NCBI RefSeq assembly: GCF_900111005.1
Contig: NZ_FOFV01000022.1
Coordinates: 81,217 to 145,216, forward strand
DNA from: Lentzea albida
GTDB taxonomy: Bacteria > Actinomycetota > Actinomycetes > Mycobacteriales > Pseudonocardiaceae
Length of the DNA: 64,000 nt
Direction: 5' to 3'
Of the stretch, positions 1-8,608 are shown piece after piece. Made by a program: the position numbers and the translations under genes. Position 1 is the stretch's first letter; every line of letters starts with the position of its first letter. The notes under the pieces are model-generated. The model searched no databases. It was not told the DNA's origin and was given only the letters and a program-made list of their open reading frames with translations.

Positions 1-2
1 TC

Positions 3-446
3 GTCTCGAAGCGGATCAAGTCCCGCTACGAGCCCGGCCGACGGTCACCCGCCTGGGTGAAAACACCGTTCCGGTACACCCAGGAGGTCGTCATCGGCGG
101 ATGGCGCGCGGGCCAGGGCAACCGCGCGGGCAAGATCGGCTCCTTGCTGCTCGGAGCTCATGACGAGCAAGGCCGTCTCGTGTACGTCGGCCACGTCGGA
201 ACCGGCTTCAGCCAGGTGGTCCTCGCCGAGTTGCAGGGACAGCTGACGAGGCTGGAACGGGCCACCAGCCCGTTCGGCGTCGAGGTGCCGCGCGAGCACG
301 CCCGCGACGCGCGGTGGGTCGAACCGAGGCTGGTGGGCGAGGTGGAGTTCCGCCAGTGGACGTCGGACGGGCGGTTGCGGCACCCGGCGTGGCGCGGGAT
401 GCGTCCTGACCGGGATCCGGTCAGCGTGGTGCTGCCCTCCACGTGA
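3..446 (+). CDS. ATP-dependent DNA ligase, C-terminal part (runs off the left edge)
   Basis: Reading frame 3 is open from the window edge to a TGA at 444-446 (about 147 residues). It begins with VSKRIKSRYEPGRRSPAWVK and continues VIGGWRAGQGNR, then LVYVGHVGTGF. This is the OB-fold end of the ligase domain of bacterial LigD/LigC-type enzymes, which seal ends in non-homologous end joining using ATP. The nucleotidyl-transferase lysine motif would lie upstream, outside the window. Whether the full gene also carries polymerase or nuclease domains (LigD) or is a stand-alone ligase cannot be told from here. The gene converges on the SARP-type regulator that follows. Confidence 0.85.
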   Translation, partial: VSKRIKSRYEPGRRSPAWVKTPFRYTQEVVIGGWRAGQGNRAGKIGSLLLGAHDEQGRLVYVGHVGTGFSQVVLAELQGQLTRLERATSPFGVEVPREHARDARWVEPRLVGEVEFRQWTSDGRLRHPAWRGMRPDRDPVSVVLPST

Positions 447-563
447 TGAGGCCGGCGCAGCGGGCTGGTGCTCGCGCAGCACGTGGCTGGTGGTGGAGGT
501 GTTCACGATCCCCGGCAGAGGCCGTCCGACGCTCGATTCCGATACCGGTGGGCGAACTGGCTG

Positions 564-1271
564 CTACCGGGCACTCCGCAGCAGCGGGCGGATCAGGTCG
601 TGGATGTGCGGGGACGGTTCGAGGCCGAGCTCGGTTCGCAGCAGCCTCCGGTACCTCTGGAACTGGCGCACCGCCTGCGCGGGGTTGCCGTCGGCGAGGT
701 GGAGTTCGACGAGGGTTCGGTGCGCGCTCTCGCGCAACGGGTCGGTTTGAACGGCGGCGAGCGCGGCTTCGTGTGCGTGGTGGCGGTCGCCGGTGGCCAG
801 GAAGTTCTCGCTGAGCGCTTCCAACGCCCGCAGCCTGGCCTGGTGCCACCAGTCCTGTTCGGCCAGCACCCACGGCTGTGCCCACCCGGGAAGCAGTTCC
901 GCCTTGAGCACGGTCACCGCGTCCGGGCTCGCGCCTGGATCCGCCGTCAGTGCGCAGGCCCGGTGGAAGTCGACGTCGACCTCCACCCCCAGCGTCAGCA
1001 CGTCGTCCGCGGCCACGACCAGCGGAGCCGGTTTGCCCAACCGCCACAACGACGACCGAAGGCACGCGGCCGCACGACGTGCGGTGGCCTCCGGCCAGAG
1101 CAGTGCCGCGGCCACGCCACGGGGAACGGGGCTTTCACGCAGAGCGAGGAGCGCCAGCAGCCTCTGCGCGCCGGGCACGACGTGGACCGGGGTCGGCCCG
1201 AATCCCAGCCGGAATCCACCGAGCAACTGGATGTGCGGCCGGGGATCCGGCGTGAAGGTCAGTCCGGTCAT
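564..1271 (-). CDS. SARP/BTAD-type transcriptional regulator
   Basis: This 235-residue protein has an N-terminal winged-helix part (about residues 12-100, from IQLLGGFRLGFG to VLTLGVEVDVDF). It is followed by a bacterial transcriptional activator domain (about 100-235), with the typical GDRHHAHEAALAAVQTDPLRE and RYRRLLRTELGLEPS stretches. The length fits small SARP-like regulators without AAA or TPR extensions. It is divergent from the manganese catalase operon across about 195 bp, so it may act on that promoter. The family often activates secondary metabolism, but no biosynthetic gene is adjacent here. Its target is not evident. Confidence 0.8.
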   Translation of the reverse strand: MTGLTFTPDPRPHIQLLGGFRLGFGPTPVHVVPGAQRLLALLALRESPVPRGVAAALLWPEATARRAAACLRSSLWRLGKPAPLVVAADDVLTLGVEVDVDFHRACALTADPGASPDAVTVLKAELLPGWAQPWVLAEQDWWHQARLRALEALSENFLATGDRHHAHEAALAAVQTDPLRESAHRTLVELHLADGNPAQAVRQFQRYRRLLRTELGLEPSPHIHDLIRPLLRSAR

Positions 1272-1467
1272 GTCGCGGTTCGCTCCTCTCCCGTGTCAGG
1301 AGTCGCCGGGTGCCCGATCGCGGCGGGCTCACACCCCCGCGGCGTCGAATTGCTCCAGCCTGACCAGCCGCGGTGACGCGGTCGTGTCCCGCTGGTGGCG
1401 AAGCGGAACCGCGCCGGTCACGGTCGCCGCCTAGCTTCGCCGTGGAGTCACACCCCATGGAGGCACG

Positions 1468-2331
1468 ATGTTTCTGCACACCAGCAGGTTGCAGTTCGAG
1501 GCGAAGCCGGATCGGCCGGACGCGCACTACGCCCGCAAGCTCCAGGAGCTGATCGGCGGCGCGTTCGGCGAGATGACCGTGACGATGCAGTACCTGTTCC
1601 AGGGCTGGAACTGCCGGATGGAGGGCAAGTACAAGGATCTGATCATGGACGTGGCCACCGAGGAGATCGGGCACGTCGAGATGCTCGCGACGATGGTGGC
1701 CCGGTTGCTCGAGAACGCCCCTTCGGAGGCGACCGACGAGGTGGCGGCGAAGGACCCCGTCGTCGCGGCGGTGCTCGGGGGCATGGACCCGCAGCAGGCG
1801 ATCGTCAGCGGTGGCGGCCCGACCCTGTCGGACAGCAACGGCGTGCCGTGGAACGGCCGCTACATCATCGCGAGCGGCAACCTGATGGCCGACTTCCGTG
1901 CGAACGTGGCGGCCGAGGCGCAGGGCAGGCTGCAGACCGCGCGGCTGTACAACATGACCGACGACCAGGGCGTCCGCGACATGCTGCGGTTCAACCTCGC
2001 GCGCGACACGGCCCACCAGAACATGTGGCTCGCCGCGATCGAGGAACTGCAGGAGGACGGCCTCGAAGGCCCGATCGCGCCGAGCGCGCTGTTCGACGAG
2101 GAGAACGCCGAGCACGCCGGCACGATCTGGCACAACTCCGACGGGGCGCTGGGAGCCGAAGGCGGCTGGGCGTCCGGTACGGCGCCGGACGGTGTGCACG
2201 AGTTCTCCTACGTGATGGATCCGGAGCCGCTGGGCGGCCACGCGTCCGCACCGAAGCCGGATCCGCTGTTGTACGCGACCAGTCCGGCGAACCTGGGGCT
2301 GATCGAGAAGGCCATCCGCAAGCTCACCTGA
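1468..2331 (+). CDS. manganese catalase (ferritin-like, dimanganese)
   Basis: The 287-residue protein matches the manganese-catalase family: start MFLHTSRLQFEAKPD, first metal helix with TVTMQYLFQGW, the EEIGHVEML motif, and a second metal-ligand helix with LARDTAHQNMWLAAIEEL. Such enzymes disproportionate hydrogen peroxide at a dimanganese site in the cytoplasm. A GGAGG-like sequence precedes the ATG. The stop codon at 2329-2331 overlaps the ribosome-binding site of the next gene, a Mn(II)/NRAMP transporter. The two therefore form an operon that links metal uptake to a metal-dependent peroxide defence. The C-terminus ends with IEKAIRKLT, typical for the family. Confidence 0.93.
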   Translation: MFLHTSRLQFEAKPDRPDAHYARKLQELIGGAFGEMTVTMQYLFQGWNCRMEGKYKDLIMDVATEEIGHVEMLATMVARLLENAPSEATDEVAAKDPVVAAVLGGMDPQQAIVSGGGPTLSDSNGVPWNGRYIIASGNLMADFRANVAAEAQGRLQTARLYNMTDDQGVRDMLRFNLARDTAHQNMWLAAIEELQEDGLEGPIAPSALFDEENAEHAGTIWHNSDGALGAEGGWASGTAPDGVHEFSYVMDPEPLGGHASAPKPDPLLYATSPANLGLIEKAIRKLT

Positions 2332-2345
2332 GGAGGGTCTTGAAG

Positions 2346-3566
2346 ATGGTCGGCATCACGATGCCAGCACGTTTCCGGTCTGCCGCGGTAGTCATGGGGC
2401 CCGCGTTCGTCGTCGCGGTCGCGTACGTCGACCCCGGCAACTTCGCGACCAACATGGCGGGCGGCGCGACACACGGATACCTGTTGTTGTGGGTGATCGT
2501 CAGCGCGAGTCTGCTGGCGATGTTCGTCCAGTACCAGTCGGCGAAGCTCGGCATCGTGACCGGCCGGAACCTGCCTGAGCTCTGCCGCGAGCACTACCCG
2601 CGTCCGGTGACCCGGTTGTTGTGGGTGCAGGCGGAGCTGGTGGCGATGGCCACCGACCTGGCGGAGTTCGTCGGTGCGGCGGTGGCGCTGAACCTGTTGT
2701 TCGGCGTGCCGCTGCTGCCGGCGGCGCTGATCACCGCGGTGGTGTCCTTCGGCATCCTCGCTCTCGCGCCACTGCGCAGGCGCCGGTTCGAGTCCGTGAT
2801 CATCGGACTGCTCGCGATCGTGCTCGGAGGATTTCTCTACCAGACCTTGCACCTCGGCCCGCTGACCGGCGCGGCGGCCGGGCTGGTGCCGGGGTTCGCC
2901 GGCGTCGACAGCGTCCTGCTCGCGACCGGCATGCTCGGCGCGACGGTGATGCCGCACGTGATCTACCTGCACTCCGCGTTGACCCAACGCCACCACAGCC
3001 CGAGTCCTGACGGGCAGCGCAGGGCGTTGACCGCCAGCCGCACGGACATAGTCGTGGCACTGGGCATCGCCGGAATGGTGAACGTGAGCATGCTCGTGGT
3101 GGCGGCCGGAGCGTTCCACCAGACCGGTGCGCCGCGGGAGTCCCTGGAGGACATGCACTCGGGTCTGGGCCAGCTGCTCGGTCCTGGTGCGGCACTGGCG
3201 TTCGCCCTGGCACTGCTCGCCTCCGGGCTCGCCGCGTCGAGCGTGGGCACCTACTCCGGACAGGTGATCATGGAGGGGTACCTGCGCAGGCGTGTTCCGC
3301 TGTGGCTGCGCCGGGCGGTGACCATGGCGCCGGCACTCGCGGTGTTGTCGTTCGGTGTCGATCCCACGAAAGCGCTGGTGTTGAGCCAGGTCGTGCTCTC
3401 GTTCGGCATCCCGTTCGCGTTGGTCCCCCTGGTCCTGCTGGCCAGGCGCGCCGACGTGATGGGCGCGGCGGTCAACCGCAGGGGCGTCACGGCGATCGGC
3501 GCGGCGGCGGCTTTCGTGATCTCGGCGCTGAACCTGTTCCTGCTGGTGCGGACGGTGACGGGATGA
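2346..3566 (+). CDS. mntH: NRAMP-family divalent metal (Mn2+) transporter
   Basis: The 406-residue membrane protein carries the NRAMP signatures: VAYVDPGNFATN in helix 1 (metal-binding Asp and Asn) and GATVMPHVIYLHSAL in helix 6 (Met-Pro-His), plus about 10-11 hydrophobic segments. It imports Mn(II)/Fe(II) with protons. The ATG at 2346 was chosen because AGGAGG (2331-2336) sits 9 nt upstream; an in-frame ATG at 2361 is a weaker alternative. It lies 14 nt behind the manganese catalase gene and its stop overlaps the next start (ATGA), so the three genes are co-transcribed. The context supports manganese as substrate. Confidence 0.93.
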   Translation: MVGITMPARFRSAAVVMGPAFVVAVAYVDPGNFATNMAGGATHGYLLLWVIVSASLLAMFVQYQSAKLGIVTGRNLPELCREHYPRPVTRLLWVQAELVAMATDLAEFVGAAVALNLLFGVPLLPAALITAVVSFGILALAPLRRRRFESVIIGLLAIVLGGFLYQTLHLGPLTGAAAGLVPGFAGVDSVLLATGMLGATVMPHVIYLHSALTQRHHSPSPDGQRRALTASRTDIVVALGIAGMVNVSMLVVAAGAFHQTGAPRESLEDMHSGLGQLLGPGAALAFALALLASGLAASSVGTYSGQVIMEGYLRRRVPLWLRRAVTMAPALAVLSFGVDPTKALVLSQVVLSFGIPFALVPLVLLARRADVMGAAVNRRGVTAIGAAAAFVISALNLFLLVRTVTG

Positions 3567-4021
3567 GGCGGGTCGATCGTGCGGCTCTCGTGCTGGGGCT
3601 GGGCGTCGGGGGGTTCGTCGACGGCATCGTGATCCACCAGTTGCTCGGCTGGCACCACATGCTGTCCGGGTGGTATCCGCTCGACGACGTGCACCTCATG
3701 ATGGTCGGTGACGGGCTGTTCCACCTGTTCTGCCTGCTGCTCGTGCTGGCCGGCATCGCGATGCTCAACCGGCGGCCGCCTCTGCGCACCGCGGTGCTGG
3801 CGGGAGGGATGCTCACCGGGTGGGGTGTCTTCAACCTCGTCGAGGGCGTGGTGGACCACCACCTCCTGGGCCTGCACCACGTCAGGCACGGAGCTGACGA
3901 GCTGATCTACGACATCGCCTTCCTGGTGGTGGGCGTGGTGCTCGTCGTGGCCGGGGTTCTCATGAGCAGAAGTGTCCGGTCGGCCGACGGGTCCGCTGGA
4001 ACAGGAGTCGTCCCCCGGTGA
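3563..4021 (+). CDS. DUF2243 family membrane protein
   Basis: This 152-residue protein has four predicted transmembrane segments and the family's characteristic histidine-rich loops: GGFVDGIVIHQLLGWHHM near the N-terminus and VDHHLLGLHHVRH in the third quarter. It overlaps the NRAMP gene by 4 nt (ATGA), so it belongs to the manganese operon. The biochemical role of DUF2243 proteins is not known to me. The conserved His/Asp residues at the membrane face and the neighbours suggest a metal- or redox-linked function, but that is inference. It ends with a short polar tail. Confidence 0.8.
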   Translation: MRRVDRAALVLGLGVGGFVDGIVIHQLLGWHHMLSGWYPLDDVHLMMVGDGLFHLFCLLLVLAGIAMLNRRPPLRTAVLAGGMLTGWGVFNLVEGVVDHHLLGLHHVRHGADELIYDIAFLVVGVVLVVAGVLMSRSVRSADGSAGTGVVPR

Positions 4022-4059
4022 GGGGGCGAGACACGTTCACAACGAAGGAGCGATCGTTC

Positions 4060-4152
4060 ATGCCTGTTCCCGTCGCTGACTTGAAAGCGCTGCTCCAGTC
4101 GGATCGGTCGGACGCGGCTTTGGTTCTCGTGGAGGGCGGCTATGTGGTTGCG
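4060..4152 (+). pseudogene. N-terminal remnant of an unidentified protein, cut at a recombination junction
   Basis: An ATG at 4060 is preceded by a good GAAGGAG site. It encodes MPVPVADLKALLQSDRSDAA and then LVLVEGGYVV, which looks like a genuine protein start. At about 4150 the sequence switches abruptly to the antisense of a hydrolase gene, and the frame continues only as proline/arginine-rich noise. I read this as the first 30 codons of a lost gene, fused by deletion to the truncated alpha/beta hydrolase on the other strand. The parent family is not recognised with confidence. Confidence 0.6.
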
Positions 4153-4468
4153 GGCGACCCGCCACCTGCTCGGGGTGGTCGCGGGCGAGCAGCACACCCA
4201 CCGCGCCGCCGAGGCTCTGCCCCACCACGACGACCGGCCCGCGGCCGAGCCGCTCGATCACCGAGCCGAGCGCGGCGGCGGCACCGGCGAGCGATCCGTC
4301 CGCGGCGGACGTCCCGGTGCCCGGCCGGTCGTACTCGACCACCTGGGCGGTCGCCATCAGTCCCTCGCGCAGACCGGGGAAGAAGCCGTCGCAGGACTCG
4401 GCGCCACCGGGCAGGAGCAGCACCGGCGGGCCGGACTCGCCGTGCACGCGAACGTCGTCGAGCTGCAT
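4153..4468 (-). pseudogene. truncated alpha/beta hydrolase (N-terminal third only)
   Basis: From ATG 4468 (AAAGGAG eight bases upstream on the minus strand) the product starts MQLDDVRVHGESGPPVLLLP. It contains the alpha/beta hydrolase oxyanion region GGAESCDGFFPG, then VVEYDRPGTGTS, and the nucleophile elbow GQSLGG. The hydrolase sequence ends after RDHPEQV at about 4155, where it meets the remnant on the opposite strand. About two thirds of the fold, including the catalytic Asp/Glu and His, is missing, so the protein cannot be an active hydrolase. It is divergent from the GntR gene and shares its operator region. Confidence 0.8.
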
Positions 4469-4500
4469 CGATGCTCCTTTGTAGCCCAGGTGTGAGCCTG

Positions 4501-4536
4501 ATTGTGCAACAATAGTTTGTCGATTGTGACACAATC
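4501..4536. promoter_or_regulatory. paired FCD/GntR-type operators
   Basis: ATTGTGCAACAAT (4501-4513) and GATTGTGACACAATC (4522-4536) are two inverted repeats sharing TTGT/ACAA half-sites. The second is a perfect palindrome around a central A. They fill the divergent promoter between the truncated hydrolase and the GntR gene and end 6 nt before the GntR start. FadR/FCD-type GntR proteins typically bind such TTGT-N-ACAA sites. Autoregulation is inferred. Confidence 0.75.
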
Positions 4537-4542
4537 CTGCCC

Positions 4543-5217
4543 GTGAACACCGTGATGGCCGCTCCTGAGCGGATCGCCGCGGCCCTGAGGGGCGAGCTGC
4601 TCGACGGCGCGCACCCGGTCGGCACCCGCCTGCGCGAGGAGGACCTGGCCGCGCGGTTCGACGTCGGCAGGCACACCGTCCGCTCGGCGCTGCGGCTGCT
4701 GGTCGAACGAGGCCTGGTGGCGCACGAGCGCCACCGCGGAGCGGTCGTCGCGCCGCTCAGCCGGGCCCGCATCGACGAGGTCTTCGACTACCGCAAGGTG
4801 CTCGAACTGGGCGCGCTGCGCATGGCGCTGGCCGCGGGCGCGGACCTGACCCCCGTGCTGGCCGAGGCAGAACGCCTGGAGTCGCTGGCCGAGCGGTCGC
4901 CGCGACCGTCGTGGCGGGAGCTCACGAGGGCGCACAGCGCGTTCCACCGCGCGATCGTCGCACTGGCCGGCAACCGGCACCTGCTGGACAGCTACCGCCG
5001 CTGCGAGGACGAGGTGAGGCTGCTGCTCACGTTCGTCCGCCCCGACTTCGACGCCGCGAGCCTGGCGGCCGTCCACCGCGCGCTGGCCGACCAGCTCCAG
5101 CAGGGTGGGGAGGCCGCGGCGGACGCGTTGACCGAGGACATCGACCACACCGGGCGGGCGGCGCTGCTGGCGGCGTTGCACCGCGCCGAGGAGAGCGCGC
5201 GGCTGCTGGGCCACTGA
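4543..5217 (+). CDS. GntR family regulator, FCD subfamily
   Basis: The 224-residue protein has a winged-helix DNA-binding domain (residues 5-70; LREEDLAARFDVGRHTVRSA then LVERGLVAHERHRGAVV). An all-helical FCD effector domain follows (about 80-215; FDYRKVLELGALRMALAAG, HSAFHRAIVALAGNRHL). The start is GTG 4543, immediately behind two operator-like palindromes, so the leader is very short. It probably represses itself and the divergent hydrolase in response to a small organic acid. Because that hydrolase is truncated, the regulator may have lost its main target. Confidence 0.85.
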   Translation: MNTVMAAPERIAAALRGELLDGAHPVGTRLREEDLAARFDVGRHTVRSALRLLVERGLVAHERHRGAVVAPLSRARIDEVFDYRKVLELGALRMALAAGADLTPVLAEAERLESLAERSPRPSWRELTRAHSAFHRAIVALAGNRHLLDSYRRCEDEVRLLLTFVRPDFDAASLAAVHRALADQLQQGGEAAADALTEDIDHTGRAALLAALHRAEESARLLGH

Positions 5218-5263
5218 CCCGGCAGCCGCGGCGCTGAGCCGGCGTGAGCGCGTGCCGGTCTCA

Positions 5264-6271
5264 TCACCTCAGGAACGGCCAGCCCGCCGAGTCGTAGGCC
5301 AGCAGGTTGATGCCGAGCCGCGACGCGCCGCTGTCGGTGTAGTAGTGGTAGAGGAGGACGTCACCGTCCACATCGGCGAGCACGTCCTGGTGGCCGGTCC
5401 CGTGCACACTCCCTTGCCCTGCCAGGACCTCCGTGCCGCCACCGGACGTCAGAGCGGTGCCGTCGCGGGCGACGTACGGTCCCGTGACGCTGCTGGAACG
5501 GCCCACCACCACCCGATAGGTGCTGGCCGCGCCGCGGCAGCAGTGGTCGAACGAGACGAACAGGTAGTAGAACGCCCCGCGCTTGACGATGGTCGGCGCC
5601 TCGATCGGCCCGCCGCCGCGGCCGGCGAGCGACCGGAGGGACGTGCCCGACCGCAGTCCGGTGGACGGGTCGAGCGCGATCATCTTGATGCCGGACCAGA
5701 ACGAGCCGAAGCTCAGCCACCAGCGCCCCTGGTCGTCCACGACGAGGTCGGGGTCGATGGCGTTGAAGTCGTCCGACGTCCGGGACTCGACCACGAGCCC
5801 GCGGTGCGTCCACGTGCCGGCGTTCCCGGTGGTGCTCGTGGCGAGGAAGATCGCGGACCGGTTCGACCCGAACGTGGAGGCGGAGTAGTACAGCCAGTAC
5901 CGTCCGTCGCGATAGGACAGATCTGGTGCCCAGAGGTTGTTGCCTCCGTTGGTGTAGGAAGTCGCCCACGGCGTGCCGCCGGGGAACGCCGAGCCCGCGT
6001 CGCGGAACGCGATCCGGTCGGCGGAGGTCTTGAGGGCGATGTTCGTGCCGGTGTGCGCCACCAGGTAGCTCCCGTCGGCGCGCCTCACCGCGCTCGGGTC
6101 GTGCACGCTGATGTCACCGGTGACCCTGCCCGGGAGGGGATAGGCCGACGCCTGGGGTGCGGTGGCGACCGCGGTGGTCAGGGTCAGCGCCACGACCAGC
6201 ATGAACCTTCGCAACGCGCGTGTTGTTGCCGGTGCGACTCGTCCCGGTGCGTACGTCGTTGGAGCAACCAT
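5264..6271 (-). CDS. secreted GH43 endo-arabinanase-like glycosidase
   Basis: This 335-residue protein has an N-terminal secretion signal (hydrophobic LVVALTLTTAVATAP then ASA cleavage site, about residues 24-43). A single five-bladed propeller domain follows. Family 43 markers include the early catalytic Asp (GDISVHDPSAVRRADG), the pKa-modulating Asp (DDFNAIDPDLVVDDQG), the acid Glu in GPIEAPTIVKRG, and a calcium-type histidine stretch near SVHGTGHQD. This pattern fits endo-1,5-alpha-L-arabinanases acting on arabinan side chains of pectin outside the cell. It lies 55 bp downstream of the pectate lyase on the same strand, probably in the same transcript. Confidence 0.88.
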   Translation of the reverse strand: MVAPTTYAPGRVAPATTRALRRFMLVVALTLTTAVATAPQASAYPLPGRVTGDISVHDPSAVRRADGSYLVAHTGTNIALKTSADRIAFRDAGSAFPGGTPWATSYTNGGNNLWAPDLSYRDGRYWLYYSASTFGSNRSAIFLATSTTGNAGTWTHRGLVVESRTSDDFNAIDPDLVVDDQGRWWLSFGSFWSGIKMIALDPSTGLRSGTSLRSLAGRGGGPIEAPTIVKRGAFYYLFVSFDHCCRGAASTYRVVVGRSSSVTGPYVARDGTALTSGGGTEVLAGQGSVHGTGHQDVLADVDGDVLLYHYYTDSGASRLGINLLAYDSAGWPFLR

Positions 6272-6326
6272 GGGACACCTCGTTCTCTTGGTGGAGTTGG
6301 TCGCGGCGGCGGTGCCGGATCTCCTG

Positions 6327-7994
6327 TCAGAGCACGACGGTTCTGCCGCCCAAGGTGACGACGAGCCTGCCGTCGGAGGCGAAGGACCAGCCCAGGGGAC
6401 CGGTGAAGCCGGAGCACCGCGAGCCGTTGGTGCCCGTCCAGAACTGGTTGGAGGAATCGGAGTTGCCGACGACCTTGTCGTTGCTCCCGCTGGCGCCGCG
6501 GCAGGAGGTGTTGGTGCGGAACACCGAAGTGCCCGCGTCGAAGGAGAAGTTGCGCTCGGCGTTGTCGATGCTGAGGTTGCTGGACACGGTCATGGAGCCG
6601 GGGTTGCGGTTGTAGGTGAAGCCGTGTTTGCCGTTGTCGTAGGCGATGGTGCGGGTGATGGTGTGGTCGACGCCGATGTCCTCACCGCCGAGCTTGAAGC
6701 CGTTGCGGTCGCCGTTGCCCGCTTGGCCGCCGTTGCTCAGGGTGCCGTTCTCGTAGGCGAGTGAGTCCTCGATGGTGACGGCACCGACGGGACCGGTGTC
6801 CGGCTTGGTGTAGAGGTCCCAGCCGTCGTCGATGTTGTTGTGCGCCACGGAGTACCGGAACACGTTGCCCGGGCCGGAGGTGAGCTTCGCGGCGAACCCG
6901 TCGGCGTCCTCGCCGTCGGAGTCCGCGTTGTCGTGGGACTCGGCGCCGAGGATCAGGTTGTGCGACGGCCACTGGTCCTGCGGGGTGCTGGACAGCGCCC
7001 GGGACAGCTGCAGGCCGGTGTCGCGGTTGAAGCGGGTGATGGTGCGCTCGAAGATGTTGTGGCTGCCGCCGACGAAGATGCCGTTGTCCCCGGCCCGTTC
7101 GACGACGACACCCTGCACGTGCCAGTACGAGCCGTTGACGGCCAGGCCCCGGTTGGCCGGGTCCTCGGCCTGTGCGGCGAAGTTCAGCACCGGCTTCTCG
7201 CCCTGGTGGGCCGCGAGCTTCTTGCGTGCGGCAGCGGTTCCGTTGTTCGTCGCCGGGATCGTGACGGTCTGCGCGAAGCTGTAGGTGCCGCCGCGCAGGA
7301 GGATCGTGCCGCCCGCGGCCACGCGGGGGAGGGCGGACGTCAGCGTGGTCGGGTCGGAGATCGTGCCCGAGGCGCCGTCACGGCCGGACGGTGACACGTA
7401 CAGCGCGTTGGCCGGTGGCGTGCCGGTGGTGGTCGTCGGACCGGTCGTGGTCGTGCTGGTCGGCCCGCCACCGGCCGTTTCGAGCGTCCACTGCTTCGTG
7501 GCAGCGCTGTCACAGGAGTTCGTCTGCACCAACGCCCCGGCCACCGTGGCGTTGTCCTTGACGTTCATGCACTTCCCGCCATTGGTGTTGACCAGGCGGT
7601 AGTCCGACCCGCTCGACGTCAGCGCCCAGACCTGGCTCGCCGCACCACCGCACGTCTCGAGTTGGACCGGCTTGCCCGCACTGGTGGACGCGTCGCGCAC
7701 GCCGACGCACAAGCCTCCCGAGCTGATCCGCACCCCACCGCTCACATCGGTGAGCACCCACTCCTGACCGGCACACGCCTGCTGACGCAACTGCGTCCCG
7801 CTCGACGAACCAGCCCCCGCGTCGAGGCACAGTCCCGTGCCGGCGTTCTTCAGCACGTAGGTACGCGCGGCGTTCGCCGTCGCGGCAACGCCAGGCCACG
7901 TCGCGAGCACGGTGACCAGTGCGACGACGGCACCACCCGACACCATCCCGGCGCGCGCACGGCGCTGGCGCGCCGACTGTTCCGAAATGCCCAT
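6327..7994 (-). CDS. secreted PL9-like pectate lyase with N-terminal ricin-type lectin domain
   Basis: The 555-residue protein begins with a signal sequence (to about residue 43). It then has a ricin-B-type carbohydrate-binding domain (about 44-172; QxW-like repeats QEWVLTD, SQVWALT, KQWTLE) and a Thr-rich linker (about 175-192). A right-handed beta-helix domain fills the rest. The stretch NADSDGEDADGFAAKL, followed by NNIDDGWDLYTK, matches the calcium-binding Asp cluster and catalytic lysine region of PL9 pectate lyases. It should cleave homogalacturonan by beta-elimination. With the GH43 gene directly downstream it forms a pectin/arabinan degradation unit. The start ATG 7994 has an upstream GGAG. 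Confidence 0.88.
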   Translation of the reverse strand: MGISEQSARQRRARAGMVSGGAVVALVTVLATWPGVAATANAARTYVLKNAGTGLCLDAGAGSSSGTQLRQQACAGQEWVLTDVSGGVRISSGGLCVGVRDASTSAGKPVQLETCGGAASQVWALTSSGSDYRLVNTNGGKCMNVKDNATVAGALVQTNSCDSAATKQWTLETAGGGPTSTTTTGPTTTTGTPPANALYVSPSGRDGASGTISDPTTLTSALPRVAAGGTILLRGGTYSFAQTVTIPATNNGTAAARKKLAAHQGEKPVLNFAAQAEDPANRGLAVNGSYWHVQGVVVERAGDNGIFVGGSHNIFERTITRFNRDTGLQLSRALSSTPQDQWPSHNLILGAESHDNADSDGEDADGFAAKLTSGPGNVFRYSVAHNNIDDGWDLYTKPDTGPVGAVTIEDSLAYENGTLSNGGQAGNGDRNGFKLGGEDIGVDHTITRTIAYDNGKHGFTYNRNPGSMTVSSNLSIDNAERNFSFDAGTSVFRTNTSCRGASGSNDKVVGNSDSSNQFWTGTNGSRCSGFTGPLGWSFASDGRLVVTLGGRTVVL

Positions 7995-8475
7995 GGGTCT
8001 CCACTCCTCAAGCGCCGGAGAAAGGCTTTTCCGGTCGGCTGCGCGGCGGGTTCCCAGCGGATGTTATGGGTGTTCTTCGGAGGAGGTCAATGTTGGCATT
8101 TCGCGGTTCCAGTCGATTTTTGTCGTCGAACAGCATCGAATGTCGAGGTCAACGACAATCGAATGGATCGGCGCTGTCAGCTGCAAGTTTTCCGCTGGTC
8201 ACACTCGTGAACGGGATCGCCTTTTCGCGTGTTCACCACGGTGAACGCCAGCTACTGGATTCATTGAAATCAGCCAGGCATCGTGCTACCCGCGCGGGAT
8301 GCGGTTGCGACACGGCGGACGCAATAGCCGACCCTCCGCGGGGTCGTGTTCCACGGGTCGCGCCCATGGTCTCGGAGTGCGCGACAGCAGGCGGCACCAC
8401 GTCGGAGGCCGCCCGGTTCCGCGTGACGAGTCAACTGTCCGAACAGGACCTGGAGCAGCGGCTGAGCACGCTCGC
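7995..8475. other. 480-bp gene-free stretch, promoter side of the pectate lyase
   Basis: No convincing coding sequence is seen. The part around 8100-8230 is more AT-rich than the surroundings and probably holds the pectate lyase promoter. It also contains a perfect GTTCACC/GGTGAAC inverted repeat at 8231-8246 (listed separately). The right half has no codon structure on either strand that resembles a known family. Confidence 0.5.
8231..8246. promoter_or_regulatory. GTTCACC-AC-GGTGAAC palindrome
   Basis: A perfect 7-bp inverted repeat with a 2-bp centre lies in gene-free DNA between the pectate lyase and the CcdA remnant. It has the size of a dimeric repressor operator. No regulator gene is adjacent, so its role is unknown. 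Confidence 0.4.
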
Positions 8476-8608
8476 ATGGTGCAGACGTTGCCGGTTGCCC
8501 TGGTGGCGGGCATGGTCGCCACGGTCGACCCCTGCGGGTTCGCGGTGCTGCCCGCCTACCTGGCGCTCGTCGTGATCGGCGCGAGCGAGCAGTCCCGCGC
8601 CCGGTTGC
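8476..8608 (+). pseudogene. N-terminal remnant of a CcdA/DsbD-type thiol-disulfide transmembrane protein
   Basis: ATG 8476 encodes MVQTLPVALVAGMVATVDPC then GFAVLPAYLALVVIG. This is the start of CcdA-like proteins, whose first helix carries the conserved Pro-Cys. After about 44 codons, near 8608, the sequence changes to the antisense of an unrelated flavoprotein fragment and the homology stops. Only the first one to two membrane helices remain, so the gene is not functional. The sharp switch points to a deletion that joined two genes end to end. Confidence 0.75.
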
